A stretch of 64,000 nt of DNA, from positions 2,592,001 to 2,656,000 of the forward strand of contig JAMWFC010000113.1 of the NCBI GenBank assembly GCA_027475525.1. Direction: 5' to 3'. Position 1 is the first letter of the stretch, and each line of letters starts with the position of its first letter. Positions 22,887-31,468 of this stretch are shown here, in pieces. The translations under genes were made by a program, and so were the position numbers. Under the pieces are notes generated by a model that made no database searches, was not told the origin of the DNA, and worked only from the letters and a program-made list of their open reading frames with translations. The DNA is from Macrolepiota albuminosa. Taxonomy: Eukaryota; Basidiomycota; Agaricomycetes; Agaricales; Agaricaceae.

Positions 22887-23467
22887 GGATTTCGGTGGTG
22901 GACGCATGAGGGTGAGTAAGCCCGGGGTAAGGTAAGGTAAAGATGATAGCGAGGATAAAGAAAGTCTTATAGACAAGCGGCAAAAGTCGCTCTTGAGAAT
23001 GGTTTGGCTTCTGCCCCGTATACGTCGCGGTCGAGTGATTTATCAGCTAGCCTACCCTACCCTCTTCGGATAGGATATACTGTACGGAGTCAGGATTTGT
23101 GCGTGGAATCACGGTTTGTGGAGTCGAGCGGCGTTTAACTCAGCTGTGTAGCGCGTCTTTGCGTTCGTCAGGGAAAGCTTGATACCTTTTGTTGACGGGA
23201 AAAGAACCAGCACGGTATTATGGATGTTCCTTTCGGTCTGCGAAGCACTTTTGGAGCGGCGAGAAGACGGTGGGAGAAGATGGGGCGTTGACTCGGGGTT
23301 CATAAGATATGACCGTGGATGACGGAGTGGGTATGTGTGTGTGATGTGTGTGAGCTTGCATCGATGTCGTATGCAAGTCACGCTTGCATGGGGAGTGGTA
23401 TAAAAACAGAGGATGAGGAGAATCAAGACAGTATCGTCTGTTGTCTGTTGATCCCTTTGTCTTTGCC
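22887..23467. promoter_or_regulatory. Divergent promoter of the UstYa-like and repeat-peptide genes
   Basis: A TATAAAAA box at 23399-23406 lies 62 bp before the ATG at 23468. Just upstream the word CTTGCAT occurs twice directly (23355-23361, 23383-23389) and once inverted (ATGCAAG, 23371-23377), within 35 bp. Such a cluster is a plausible transcription-factor site, possibly shared by both genes. Confidence 0.5.
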
Positions 23468-24799
23468 ATGATGAGATCGTTTGCTATCCTCTACCTTTTC
23501 GTCGCTGTTGCTGTTGCTGTGCCCGTTGTTAATGAAGCTACAGGTGCGTTAGTCGATGGTGGTTTGAGAGTGGACAGGCGTCTTATAATTGCTTGTGCAG
23601 TGGACGATGGTATTAAGCTTTACGAGCGAGTAGTAGATGCCGCTACTGGTTTGTCCAGACCATTTCTTGGAAAGATAACAGATTCATGTGGCTATAGTCG
23701 ATGACGGCAGTAGATGCCGCTACTGGTTTGTCCAGACCATTTCTTGGAAAGATAACAGATTCATGTGGCTATAGTCGATGACGGCATCAAGCTTTATGAG
23801 CGAGGAGTAGATGCCGCTACTGGTTTGTCCAGACTATCTCTTGCAAGGACAAGAGACTCATGTGGTTGTAGTCGATGACGGCATCAAGCTTTATGAGCGT
23901 GGCGTAGACGCCGCTACTGGTTTGTCCAGGCCATTTCTTGCAAGGACAAGAGACTCATGTGGCTGTAGTCGATGACGGTATCAAGCTTTATGAGCGAGGA
24001 GTAGATGCCGCTACTGGTTTGTCCAGACTATCTCTTGCAAGGACAAGAGACTCATGTGGCTGTAGTCGACGACGGCATCAAGCTTTATGAGCGTGGCGTA
24101 GATGCTGCTACTGGTTTGTCCAGACCATTTCTTGGAAAGACAACAGATTCATGTGGTTGTAGTCGATGACGGCATCAAGCTTTATGAGCGTGGCGTCGAG
24201 GCTGTGACTGGTAATACTCGCTGATTTCACAGAGTCTCTGGACTGACTCACGGAACGTTAGTCGACGATGGTATCAAGCTCTACGAGCGTAATGTTGAGG
24301 CTGCAACTGGTAAGTGTGTTCCCTTTGTATATCGGCTCTGAATTGACAACCCCAGTCGATGACGGCATTAAGCTTTATGAGCGTGGCGTCGAGGCCGTCA
24401 CAGGTGATACTCGCCAATTTCACAGAGTCTCGAGACTGACTCGCAGAACGTTAGTCGACGACGGTATCAAGCTCTACGAGCGTGATGTCGAGACCGCGAC
24501 CGGTAAGCAGGGTCTCTTGTATATCGGCTTTGAATTGACAACCCCAGTCGATGACGGCATCAAGCTTTATGAGCGTGGCGTCGAGGCCGTCACTGGTAAT
24601 ACTCGCCAATTTCACAGAGTCTCTGGACTGACTCACGGAACGTTAGTCGACGACGGTATCAAGCTCTACGAGCGTGATGTCGAGGCTGCGACCGGTAAGC
24701 AGGGTCTCTTTGTATATCGGCTCTGAATTGACAACCCCAGTCGATGACGGCATCAAGGTTTACGAACGAGGGACGGGAGCGAAATGGAATTTTGTTTAA
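23468..24799 (+). CDS. Secreted multi-repeat peptide precursor, 12 mini-exon repeats (RiPP-like)
   Basis: Exon 1 (23468-23543) encodes a signal peptide (MMRSFAILYLFVAVAVAV) and PVVNEAT. Eleven exons of exactly 48 nt follow, each bounded by phase-1 introns and encoding one 16-residue unit of type VDDGIKLYERGVDAAT. They lie at 23601, then (after one 77-bp artefact) 23775, 23872, 23969, 24066, 24163, 24262, 24356, 24455, 24548 and 24647. A final exon (24741-24799) has a variant unit ending GTGAKWNFV and a stop. DDGIK and YER are invariant, and each unit holds one Tyr; variation is confined to the G/D/N/V and D/E positions and the AA/AV/TA end, apart from the last unit. There is no KR or RR site. 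The arrangement beside a DUF3328 gene matches fungal RiPP precursors (dikaritin type). The product and its processing are inferred. Another possibility is a repeat-rich secreted wall or signalling peptide. Confidence 0.75.
23601..24799 (+). repeat. Exon-intron tandem array (97-bp units, then 193-bp double units)
   Basis: Units 1-6 repeat every 97 bp (48-nt exon plus 49-nt intron beginning gtttgtccag). From unit 6 the array changes to a double unit of 192-193 bp (unit starts 24163, 24356, 24548, 24741), in which a 51-nt intron (gtaatactcg...gttag) alternates with a 45-46-nt intron (gtaag...accccag). Introns are nearly as conserved as exons, so whole exon-intron blocks have been copied. Confidence 0.9.
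23632..23786. repeat. Exact 77-bp tandem duplication #6
   Basis: 23632-23708 equals 23709-23785. It breaks the 97-bp periodicity of the mini-exon array exactly here. Removing one copy gives a normal 48-nt exon and restores the 97-bp spacing. Confidence 0.9.
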
Positions 24800-24835
24800 A
24801 AAGGCCGATTATGACGGTAGAATGTAGTTGTGATT

Positions 24836-24880
24836 GACTGTTAGTCGACGATGGCATCGGGCCGTGTACATTTTTACAAT
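24836..24880 (+). pseudogene. Remnant of a 13th repeat exon, beyond the stop
   Basis: After the stop codon the sequence 'gactgttag' plus 'tcgacgatggcatcg' reproduces an intron end and the VDDGI start of a repeat unit, then similarity is lost. The retroelement begins at 24881, so the array was probably longer and has been trimmed. Confidence 0.6.
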
Positions 24881-25166
24881 TAGTGCCCATTCAAGGGCAG
24901 GCACTGCACGCGGGAGGGGCGTATTTTGACGCGTGACGTTGGTGTGACTCTATGCTCGTGAATTCCATCCACCATCAGGGATTCCACACTACGCATATCG
25001 TAATACTTGTTTTCACCGTTCCTCGTCGTAGTTTCGCGTTCATCTTTATCTTCTTCGCTCTCAACCTCCGTTAGCGTTTGTAGAATAGCTTCTGTCATTA
25101 CTTCGCTCGCATATATACCTTTCGTCTGCGTTTTCCACTTCCTTTCATCTCTCTATCTTCTACACC

Positions 25167-27718
25167 ATGGCTGGTCAGCAAAACCCTCGTGGACGGGGAT
25201 CCAGGGTCGTCAACCCTCCCGTTGCTCGCACGCTGCGCCCTTCTTCTATTCTTCGTGGGCAAGGGGAGCGCCACAGTTCCCCTGAGAACTTTCAGGGCGG
25301 GCATCTCGACACCCCTCGCCTTCCTGAGCCTCGCCTTACTGAGCTTCCTGAAAACGTTTCTCCTGCCCCGCAGGGCGGACCTCCTGATATTGCGGCCACG
25401 CCGGGACCGGTCCCCGAGTCTCATTCAGGCACTCGGCGAGATCGTTCCCCGTCTGCTCACTCTGGCAACCGTAGCTCGCCTCCCATTCCGCCTGCAAAGC
25501 GATCTCGAGTTCGCCAGGATCGTGAGGAGGACGCGTCGCCTGACGCGACTATTACCGCCGACGTCGCGGACGCATATATGCAGTCCTCCGTCCCCGTGTT
25601 CGCAAATGACGGACATTTTCGTACCCCCGGACCTGCTCCTCGGTCGAGCCAGGTACCGGCTGCACCTTCGAGAGCCCCTGTTGTTTCTGAGGCGCCTGCG
25701 AATAATCTGTATCGCGCAGCTTCCCCCGGTTCTCGTCACCTGGGGAACATGAGTGACGACGAGCGTGTCATTACTATGACGGACTCTATTTTGTTGCAGC
25801 TCTTTCAGGCGCACGGCCTGGAGCTCGATCGCAATGGTGAGTTTCTTTTCCTACTCCGTCCGGTTTCCCATACCTTCAACTTGGGCATGTGCGTGGCGCG
25901 GTGCGCTTTTATTGGCGCTGTGCGCACTCTTTCTGGCGCTTTGCGCACTGTTACCTGGCGCTTTGCGCACCTTTGACTTGTTGGCACACTGTGCGATTTG
26001 TTGGTGCGGTGCGCACTTCTTGGTGCGGTGCGCACTTCTTGGTGCGGTGCGCACTTCTTGGTGCGGTGCGCACTTCTTGGTGCGGTGCGCACTTCTTGGT
26101 GCGGTGCGCACTTCTTGGTGCGGTGCGCACTTCTTGGTGCGGTGCGCACTTCTTGGTGCGGTGCGCACTTCTTGGTGCGGTGCGCACTTCTTGGTGCGGT
26201 GCGCACTTCTTGGTGCGGTGCGCACTTCTTGGTGCGGTGCGCACTTCTTGGTGCGGTGCGCACTTCTTGGTGCGGTGCGCACTTCTTGGTGCGGTGCGCA
26301 CTTCTTGGTGCGGTGCGCACTTCTTGGTGCGGTGCGCACTTCTTGGTGCGGTGCGCACTTCTTGGCGCGGTGCGCACTTCTTGGCGCGGTGCGCACTTCT
26401 TGGCGCGGTGCACGTTTTGTGCACTCTCCTTGTGCACAGCGTTCTTCGTAACTTTGCCTTGCGCATAGACCTCGGCGCCTTGCACGCGCCCTTTTCTGTC
26501 ATGCCGTGTTTTTCCTTGGCTTTTGTGCCGCGTTTTCATTTCTTGCTTAAACGCGTTTCAACGTTGACCTTTATTCGTATAGAACTCTTGCAACACATCC
26601 ACGCGGTTCATGATCGCGTGGGTAACACTGCTCGTGTTGCGTCTGCCCCTGTTGGAGGCATCGCTCTCGGGGAGGTCCCGAATTCTCCTGCATTGCGCGC
26701 GAATTCTCCAGCATTGCGCGATTCCGCTCCGGTACCAACGAGCCTCCCTCACATTTTGAGCGCACCTGCTCACCGACCCCCAGGCATGTTGCTGAACCCC
26801 GCTCCTCACGTCGCTCACCCATCCCCGGGCGCTGCCTCAGGCCGGGTTTTACATGGGCTGCCCCCTGCTGTCAGCCGGTTGCTGTCCTCAGCCGACAAAG
26901 TTTACCCTCACAAAGTTGTACGAGCGCTGGAACAGGGCATGCTGGAATACATTCCTCTCGATCTCTTAACTGACGAGGCCTGTCGGCGAGCGACTCGGGA
27001 ACCACCCCCTCCGGACTCTTCCTTCGTCTTCGCAAACGGCAAACTTCGTCTGCCCAGCGCTGCCTTCGACATCTCTAAAGAGTCGAAACTCAGCTTTGAT
27101 GATTGGTTGGCCGCATCGGACAACCTGGTCGGTGCCATGCGTGTTCATCTTCGTGCCGGTTCAGACAGTGGCTCAGGGGGTCCCGTTGCTAATGCGATCG
27201 CCGATTCGTTCGCAGCCCACTTCAAACGGCTCAAATCTCGCCCTAATGCACGGGTCGAATACAATATCATCATGGATTACGACCAGCGTTTACGTGCTTT
27301 ATTTCTTCGCGAATCCCATTCCTTTCGCATGGATACGTTCCAATCTGACGTCTGGGAGGAATGCGTTGCTACGATGCATGCCCAGCGAGTCTCTAGCCTC
27401 GATCACCGTTTGCTTGAGATGGAGTCCTTTCTGGCGCGGTCTAAATCTGCCCCTGCGAAGTCTGCATCATCCGCATCCTCGTCCGTCCGTTCCAAATGTT
27501 TGTCCTGCGGATCTCTTGAGCACAAACTCTCTTCCTGTCGTGCCACTCCCCGATTTCTCCGTCGAGAGAACAGGACTTGGCGCACCCCCTCGGGAGCGTC
27601 AGTCTGCTTTGCATTCAATAACGTCTCCTCCTGTGACAGAGGGACAAAGTGTGCGCATTCCCATGTTTGCTCCCTATGCGGGGCTTCGGCTCACGGCGCA
27701 CAGACATGTGCCGCTTGA
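25167..27718 (+). CDS. Gag-like ORF1 of the Ngaro/PAT-like element
   Basis: Exon 1 (25167-25836) starts MAGQQNPRGRGSRVVNPP and is Pro/Ser/Arg-rich and probably disordered. A 746-bp intron (25837-26582, GTGAGT...GTATAG) holds a minisatellite. Exon 2 (26583-27718) resumes ELLQHIHAVHDRV and includes a helical region (LLSSADKVYPHKVVRALEQG) and Cys/His-rich segments near the end: CLSCGSLEHKLSSC, a near CCHC knuckle, then CDRGTKCAHSHVCSLCGASAHGAQTC. This is expected to be the nucleic-acid-binding structural protein of the element. A long unspliced frame also runs through the minisatellite from 25889, but its translation is just the 19-bp repeat and I do not accept it. The joint predicted by the intron gives a coherent reading frame (DRN then ELLQ). 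Confidence 0.7.
25990..26413 (+). repeat. 19-bp minisatellite inside the gag intron
   Basis: The unit ggtgcggtgcgcacttctt is repeated about 21 times in perfect register. The last few copies change to ggcgcggtgcgcac, and decayed units flank both sides (gctgtgcgcactctt near 25918, gctttgcgcac near 25939 and 25963). Each unit contains the palindrome GTGCGCAC. Confidence 0.95.
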
Positions 27719-29372
27719 GGAGCTTTTTCCTGTGTCCACGCCTCTAAAAGCGGATTGTTGGGAGTTTTCCTTACGAGACGCTGGGGTCCTGGACCTCTTT
27801 GCGGAGGTGCCGAAAGGCCTCCGTTCTGGGTTCGATATTGGCATTGATTCCTGTAAACTTGACCGTTCCTTCTCTCCTCCAAATCATTTTCGTTCCGCTG
27901 AGGCTCGTACTTTTGTTGTGTCTAAATATTCCGCCGAAGTGGCGCTTAATAGGGTTTCGCCGGGATTCTATCCCCATATCGCTGAACAACTTTTTGGACC
28001 TTTTCGCTCTGCACCGCTCAACGTTATTACCAGTTCGGGAGGCAAACTTAGAATCACTCTCGATCTCTCTTATCCTCGACATAATCCGAATCATTCTTCA
28101 ATAAATTCTTACATCGACTCCGATAATTTCCCCTGTGATTGGGGTACCTTTTCCGCATGCTGGCTCTTGGTGGCAAACAGCCCCGTAGGAACTCAGGTCG
28201 CCGTCTTCGACGTTGAATCTGCCTTCCGCATCATTCCCACACGTCCACAGGACTGGCCGAAACTTGCTGTCGTGATTGATGGGATTGTCCATTATGATTT
28301 CCGACTGAATTTTGGCGCATCTTCCGCTCCGGGTGTATTCGGTCGCGTCGCAGATGCTGCCGCGTGCATTTTCAAGCATCGCGGGGTTGATGACGTGCTG
28401 AAATGGGTGGATGATTTTATATTTTTCAGATATCCACTATCCTCTTCTGCGCCTCACTCATATTCCTTTGACGAATCCCTTATTCACAACGTCGCAGACG
28501 AACTCGGCTGGCCTTGGTCACCTGACAAGCACTCCCCCTTTTCGGATTCCTTTGTCTATATCGGTTTCCTATGGTCTTTGTCGGCTAAGACCGTGGAACT
28601 GCCTAACAACAAAATCTGTAAGTATCTTTCGAAACTTGACGACTGGGATGCGAACGGCACCGTTACACTGAAGATGACAGAGTCTTTGATCGGCACTCTG
28701 AATCATGTGTGCCTTGTTCTGCCTGCAGGTAGATCTCACCTCCCATCTCTGTTTGCATTTCGCGCTCGTTTCGCACGATGTCAAAGCAGCTTTGTCCGAC
28801 TCACACCAAACGGGGCTGTCAAAGAAGACATCGCATGGTGGCGGTCATCATTACGAGACAGCTGGTGCGGTTCGCACGTTGTTCGGCCTCCGGAGCCCCT
28901 CGAGCTAGACATTTACGTCGACGCATCAACCTCATGGGGTATCGGCCTCGTCGTTAATGGAAAGTGGCTGGCATGGAGATTGCGGCCTGGTTGGAAGAAC
29001 GATGGTCGAGACATCGGATGGGCCGAAATGGTAGCGGTTGATTTAGCAATCCGCGCTCTGGCAACTGCAGGCTTCTCGCATTGTCACCTAGTCTTGAAAT
29101 CAGACAATTCGGGAGTCGTGGGCGCATTGGCGGCTGGCAGATCCCGAAACGCACAACAGAACGCCATTTTGCGCCGGATTGTGGACGTTTTCCAATCTCG
29201 CTCGATGTGGGTCTCTATTACATGGGTGGCTTCCGAAAACAATAAAGCGGATGCACCTTCTCGTGGTATCTTCCCTTCTCGGAAACAGCTTTTTCCTTTT
29301 CCCCCTCGTATTCCTTCTTATTTGGCTCCCTTCGTGTTTGGCGCTGTCGAGCATCGCGTTTTGACCAGTTGA
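27663..29372 (+). CDS. Reverse transcriptase-RNase H ORF2 of the Ngaro/PAT-like element
   Basis: This ORF overlaps the end of ORF1 in another frame; the first plausible ATG (MFAPYAG) is 27663, although the frame is open from 27096. RT landmarks in order are GKLRITLDLSYPRHNPN, VAVFDVESAFRIIP (first catalytic Asp), LNFGASSAPGVFGRVAD, and WVDDF (the YxDD-box equivalent). RNase H landmarks are LDIYVDASTSWGIGL, GWAEMVAVDLAIRAL, VLKSDNSGVVGAL and ENNKADAPSRG. No stops interrupt it. The enzyme copies the element RNA into DNA. No protease or DDE integrase is present, as usual for the DIRS/Ngaro order. Confidence 0.85.
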   Translation: MFAPYAGLRLTAHRHVPLEELFPVSTPLKADCWEFSLRDAGVLDLFAEVPKGLRSGFDIGIDSCKLDRSFSPPNHFRSAEARTFVVSKYSAEVALNRVSPGFYPHIAEQLFGPFRSAPLNVITSSGGKLRITLDLSYPRHNPNHSSINSYIDSDNFPCDWGTFSACWLLVANSPVGTQVAVFDVESAFRIIPTRPQDWPKLAVVIDGIVHYDFRLNFGASSAPGVFGRVADAAACIFKHRGVDDVLKWVDDFIFFRYPLSSSAPHSYSFDESLIHNVADELGWPWSPDKHSPFSDSFVYIGFLWSLSAKTVELPNNKICKYLSKLDDWDANGTVTLKMTESLIGTLNHVCLVLPAGRSHLPSLFAFRARFARCQSSFVRLTPNGAVKEDIAWWRSSLRDSWCGSHVVRPPEPLELDIYVDASTSWGIGLVVNGKWLAWRLRPGWKNDGRDIGWAEMVAVDLAIRALATAGFSHCHLVLKSDNSGVVGALAAGRSRNAQQNAILRRIVDVFQSRSMWVSITWVASENNKADAPSRGIFPSRKQLFPFPPRIPSYLAPFVFGAVEHRVLTS

Positions 29373-29532
29373 TAAGTCCTTGCATTGAAACCATGTTACT
29401 CTCTGTAGAACAAACCACCGTGTATCGAACCACCCTGTGTACTGTTTGCAAATCATATCTGTGGTCTTAGTATTTGGTTTTGTGTGCCTAGTGAAAGCAC
29501 ATCGTTACACTTCTGTCTAAACGTACTTTACA

Positions 29533-30714
29533 ATGCCCATTCATCTATCTTTAATCCCCGAACGGCCCCTTTCTATCGCAAGGGACCATCGTTTCCACCC
29601 TTACGCGGCAGGTTTGGGGTCACTAATGGTGGTCTCACCACACTCTCGTCGTTATCCCTCTGCTCCTATCGGGCAAACCGCGAACGACTTTTCACCTGAA
29701 ACTCTTCATCGCTCTAGTGCCTCCGTCGTCTTGTCCGCCGACGATAAGGCTCTCGTTGATCGCGTGATCTCTCATTCTTGGATGCCGTCCACGACCAAAA
29801 GGTATTCATCGTCGGTCAGACACTTCTTAAAATTCTGCGATGAGCGGGGTATCCCCGCGGAACTGCGTTTGCCCGCCGCCGAAGAAGTTTTGTGTTTATA
29901 TGCGGCGTCGATGGCAGGTTCATTGTCTGGGGGCGCAGTCGGCAATAAGTTATCTGGGCTTCGTTCTTGGCACATTCAACAAAATATGCCCTGGCCGGCG
30001 TCAGTTCGGCTGAGACACACTGTGCGAGGCATCGAAAACCTGCGACCGCCGGAATCCTTCCAAAAGGAACGTCCCCCCATCAGTCTCGAAATGTTGCAAT
30101 GCGTGAAGGCCAACCTGGATCTAAATAACTCATTACACGCGTGCGTGTGGGCAGTGGCTACGACGGCATTGTGGGGACAGATTCGGCTGGGCGAATTCCT
30201 CCCACCCCGAGAGCGTAATTTTGATTCCGCAATCATACCCCATTGGTCGAACTTTGGGTCTCCTAACGACACGGGAACAAGGTCCCTTTTTCTGCCGCGG
30301 ACGAAAACCTCTGGTCGTAAGGGAGAGACAGTACTCATAACTCGCCAACAAGACGACTATGATCCGATCGCGGCCTTGGCTAACCATTCCCGGGTCAACA
30401 ATGTCCAACTTCATACTCCTATATGTTGCTACAGGAATAAGACTGGTTCTCATATTGCGCTCACAGCTCGGAAATTGGTGATGGTCTTCAATTCCATACT
30501 GGAACGCAACAATTTGCCCACAATCAGTGGACACTGCTTTCGCATCGGCGGCACCACCGCCCTCTTGCTCAAAGGCGTTCCTCCTCACGTTGTCAAAACA
30601 TTGGGCCGGTGGACGTCTGATGCTTTTCTGAGGTACTGGCGAAATTTGGAATTAATTGCGCCTATGTATGTAGAGTTGTTGCGCCCAGTTATGTCGTACT
30701 TGGACAGGCGATAG
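29533..30714 (+). CDS. Tyrosine recombinase ORF3 of the Ngaro/PAT-like element
   Basis: This recombinase of 393 residues would integrate a circular DNA copy of the element. The N-terminal SAM-like region includes WMPSTTKRYSSSVRHFLKFC. The catalytic domain shows the first Arg in TTALWGQIRLGEFL, the HxxR box in SGHCFRIGGTTALLLKG, then LGRWTSDAFLRYW, where the Trp and the nucleophile Tyr lie at normal spacing. The frame is uninterrupted, so the element may be active or recently active. The gap from ORF2 is 160 bp. Confidence 0.88.
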   Translation: MPIHLSLIPERPLSIARDHRFHPYAAGLGSLMVVSPHSRRYPSAPIGQTANDFSPETLHRSSASVVLSADDKALVDRVISHSWMPSTTKRYSSSVRHFLKFCDERGIPAELRLPAAEEVLCLYAASMAGSLSGGAVGNKLSGLRSWHIQQNMPWPASVRLRHTVRGIENLRPPESFQKERPPISLEMLQCVKANLDLNNSLHACVWAVATTALWGQIRLGEFLPPRERNFDSAIIPHWSNFGSPNDTGTRSLFLPRTKTSGRKGETVLITRQQDDYDPIAALANHSRVNNVQLHTPICCYRNKTGSHIALTARKLVMVFNSILERNNLPTISGHCFRIGGTTALLLKGVPPHVVKTLGRWTSDAFLRYWRNLELIAPMYVELLRPVMSYLDRR

Positions 30715-31373
30715 CCTCCGGTTGGGGTGCAGGAAATCATTTACTACGTCCTGAGTTGCCTTCGTCTCTCGGGATGGGGTCAGAGGTCTCTGCTGACTCG
30801 TGAATGCTTTCCCAGTTCTAGCCCCTATTCGGGACCCCGTCACATAAAGGGGAGTACACTCGAAACTGGATGCTGGACTATCGCCCACCTTATGGACACC
30901 GTACTTAGGAATGACTAGAGAATAATATTGTTTGTAATAATCGAGCCATCATTCTTGGGGATAGTAGGAAATAGAATTATTTGAGGTATCTACTTCTTTG
31001 ATGGTCACCCCCGGAACGACACGAAATAGTGCCCATTCAAGGGCAGGCACTGCACGCGGGAGGGGCGTATTTTGACGCGTGACGTTGGTGTGACTCTATG
31101 CTCGTGAATTCCATCCACCATCAGGGATTCCACACTACGCATATCGTAATACTTGTTTTCACCCACCCACCCACTCCTATCAGCCGTCACATAAAGGGGA
31201 GTACACTCGAAACTGGATGCTGGACTATCGCCCACCTTATGGACACCGTACTTAGGAATGACTAGAGAATAATATTGTTTGTAATAATCGAGCCATCATT
31301 CTTGGGGATAGTAGGAAATAGAATTATTTGAGGTATCTACTTCTTTGATGGTCACCCCCGGAACGACACGAAA

Positions 31374-31468
31374 GATGTCAGTTTCATAGTATCGTAACAC
31401 CTGTAACACCGGTGATCGGGGTCTTTACACGCGAGATAAAAACGAAAAGTGGTGCAACGAGACTGCAA
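31374..31468 (+). promoter_or_regulatory. Residual HMG-CoA reductase 5' region
   Basis: Only 95 bp separate the element end from the HMG-CoA reductase ATG. No clear TATA box is seen in it. The native promoter must therefore lie partly on the far side of the 6.5-kb insertion, or the element supplies it. Confidence 0.45.

Larger units (their letters stand above)
24881..31373 (+). mobile_element. Complete Ngaro/PAT-like tyrosine-recombinase retrotransposon
   Basis: The ends are split direct repeats in the order A1-ORFs-B1-A2-B2: A1 24881-25017 equals A2 31027-31163, and B1 30837-31026 equals B2 31184-31373. The B1/A2 junction (cacgaaa/tagtgccc at 31026/31027) defines the exact element ends. Inside are a gag-like ORF with an intron, an RT-RNase H ORF and a tyrosine recombinase ORF, all open. 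No target duplication is expected for this mechanism and none is seen. It is inserted between the repeat-peptide gene and HMG-CoA reductase, 95 bp before the latter's ATG. Confidence 0.9.

Noticed and set aside
22276..22983. Arg-rich ORF on the minus strand over 22.3-23.0 kb
   Set aside because: It is an out-of-frame reading of the acidic stretch and linker of the UstYa-like gene.
23601..24799. CRISPR-like array of regularly spaced repeats
   Set aside because: The repeats are 48-nt coding exons with spliceable introns that are themselves conserved, in a eukaryotic genome. There are no unique spacers.
16139..24799. A single biosynthetic cluster joining LYS2 with the UstYa-like gene (NRPS-like enzyme plus tailoring oxidase)
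   Set aside because: The A-T-R protein has the LYS2-specific N-terminus and full LYS2 architecture, so it is primary metabolism; proximity is probably incidental.
25805..26539. Long ORFs on both strands (up to 609 codons) through 25.8-26.5 kb, rich in Ala/His/Arg or Phe/Gly/Ala/Val
   Set aside because: They only translate the 19-bp minisatellite, which is open in several frames on both strands, and it lies inside a well-bounded intron.
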